A DNA stretch of 5,553 nt from Candidatus Tayloriibacteriota bacterium (GTDB taxonomy: Bacteria > Patescibacteriota > Minisyncoccia > Phycocordibacterales > GWA1-40-21), in the NCBI GenBank assembly GCA_026395155.1, contig JAPLZG010000108.1:1-5553 (forward strand), in the 5' to 3' direction. Shown in pieces: positions 5,342-5,553 of this stretch (position 1 is the first letter of the stretch; every line of letters begins with the position of its first letter). The translations under genes were made by a program, and so were the position numbers. The notes beneath the pieces are model-generated. The model was not told where the DNA came from. It did no database searches and worked only from the letters and a program-made list of their open reading frames with translations.

Positions 5342-5505
5342 ACAATCAAATAGCGAAAAAGTAGCCTAAACCAGTAAGTAATTACTGGCATGGTGAATGA
5401 GACTGATTAGAGACAAAGAACCCATCATGTGGGATTTGCTCTAATCAGCCGTATCGGGAAACTGGTATGGAGGTCGCAAGACTTCACTCACGTGGTGGGC
5501 TTTTT
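5342..5505 (+). ncRNA. Structured RNA of unknown class, multi-branched with possible pseudoknot
   Basis: The segment folds densely. An outer stem pairs AAAAA (5356-5360) and GCCTA (5364-5368) with TGGGC and TTTTT (5496-5505). A hairpin pairs CCAGTAA with TTACTGG (5371-5388). A junction stem pairs GTGAATGAG (5393-5401) with TTCACTCAC (5483-5491), one mismatch. Inside are three arms: a perfect 10-bp stem CTGATTAGAG/CTCTAATCAG (5403-5412, 5439-5448) capped by CAAA/TTTG and CCCA/TGGG; CCGTATC/GGTATGG (5449-5470); and AGGTC/GACTT with a GCAA GNRA loop (5471-5484). The apical loop TCATG (5425-5429) can pair with CGTGG (5491-5495). The T-run after the last stem suggests termination. I match it to no known riboswitch or ribozyme. 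It could be a cis-regulator of the next ORF or an RNA partner of its protein. Confidence 0.6.
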
Positions 5506-5533
5506 GTATTTAAAAATTAATCTAAACAACAAA

Positions 5534-5553
5534 ATGGAAGATTACGAAGTTAA
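5534..5553 (+). CDS. Start of an ORF cut by the window end
   Basis: ATG at 5534-5536 opens a frame reading MEDYEV and stays open to the edge. It lies 28 bases after the T-run of the structured RNA, in an AT-rich leader with no Shine-Dalgarno, as for the other element genes. Six codons cannot identify a product. Its importance is positional, because it may encode the partner of the RNA. Confidence 0.35.

Larger units (their letters stand above)
1002..5553. mobile_element. Integrated element at tRNA-Glu, left end to beyond the window
   Basis: The serine recombinase directly abuts and overlaps the tRNA, the base composition becomes AT-rich to its right, and nearly all genes run towards the tRNA on the minus strand. 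This fits a tRNA-targeted integrative element with its recombinase next to one attachment site. The exact crossover inside or beside the tRNA cannot be fixed here. No second copy of the tRNA 3' end was found between 1002 and 5553, so the far junction should lie beyond the window. Confidence 0.6.

Noticed and set aside
5342..5553. Retron-type RNA with terminal a1/a2 repeats
   Set aside because: The ends share only about 5 bases of complementarity (TACAA near 5341 with TTGTA near 5504), much less than usual, and no reverse transcriptase sequence is visible.
1002..5553. CRISPR array or alternative UGA code
   Set aside because: No regularly spaced repeats of array size were seen. The genes use TAA, TAG and TGA as stops in sensible places with TGG for Trp, so the standard bacterial code fits.

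Overview
The window looks bacterial: it has textbook sigma-70 promoters, Rho-independent terminators, a tRNA-Glu and one clean Shine-Dalgarno site. It is best read as a chromosome/mobile-element boundary. The left part, about 1-1001, holds the tail of an IS30-like transposase, a small self-contained gene of unknown function, a run of tRNA-Glu remnants and one intact tRNA-Glu(CTC). The right part, about 1002-5553, is more AT-rich, is coded almost wholly on the minus strand, and shows almost no Shine-Dalgarno sequences. I read it as one end of an integrated element whose other end lies outside the window. The gene style (serine recombinase ending inside a tRNA, small DUF5659-like protein, AAA+ helicase-like ATPase, lysine- and asparagine-rich orphan proteins) resembles elements I associate with Candidate Phyla Radiation (Patescibacteria) genomes. 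That taxonomic reading is an inference from style, not proof.

Layout. Positions 1-131: C-terminus of a transposase (+). 153-181: consensus promoter. 238-498: 86-residue gene of unknown function (+), closed by a terminator at 522-567. 568-929: no protein gene; it holds a duplicated segment and a tRNA-Glu pseudogene interrupted twice by hairpin-rich DNA. 930-1001: intact tRNA-Glu(CTC). 941-2629 (-): large serine recombinase whose last 19 codons and stop are the antisense strand of the tRNA. 2622-2837 (-): small ORF overlapping the recombinase start by 8 bases, behind a strong promoter at 2842-2870. 2883-4125 (-): broken gene for an AAA+ helicase-like ATPase, with a frame change and an apparent deletion of the Walker B segment at a perfect hairpin. 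4136-4393 (-): DUF5659-like small protein. 4398-4447: long near-perfect palindrome. 4473-4510: two mutually exclusive hairpins acting as a terminator. 4544-5251 (-): 235-residue unknown protein with a probable winged-helix C-terminus. 5266-5297: operator-like repeats. 5327-5505 (+): promoter and a roughly 160-nt, multi-branched, possibly pseudoknotted RNA. 5534-5553: first codons of a plus-strand ORF.

How the parts may fit. The recombinase and tRNA form an integration module. The ATPase and DUF5659-like gene look like a replication or maintenance module that has decayed. The 235-residue protein and the structured RNA are divergently transcribed from one shared control region. The structured RNA sits about 30 bases before a new ORF and is the best candidate for an undescribed function, but its partner protein is cut off by the window end.
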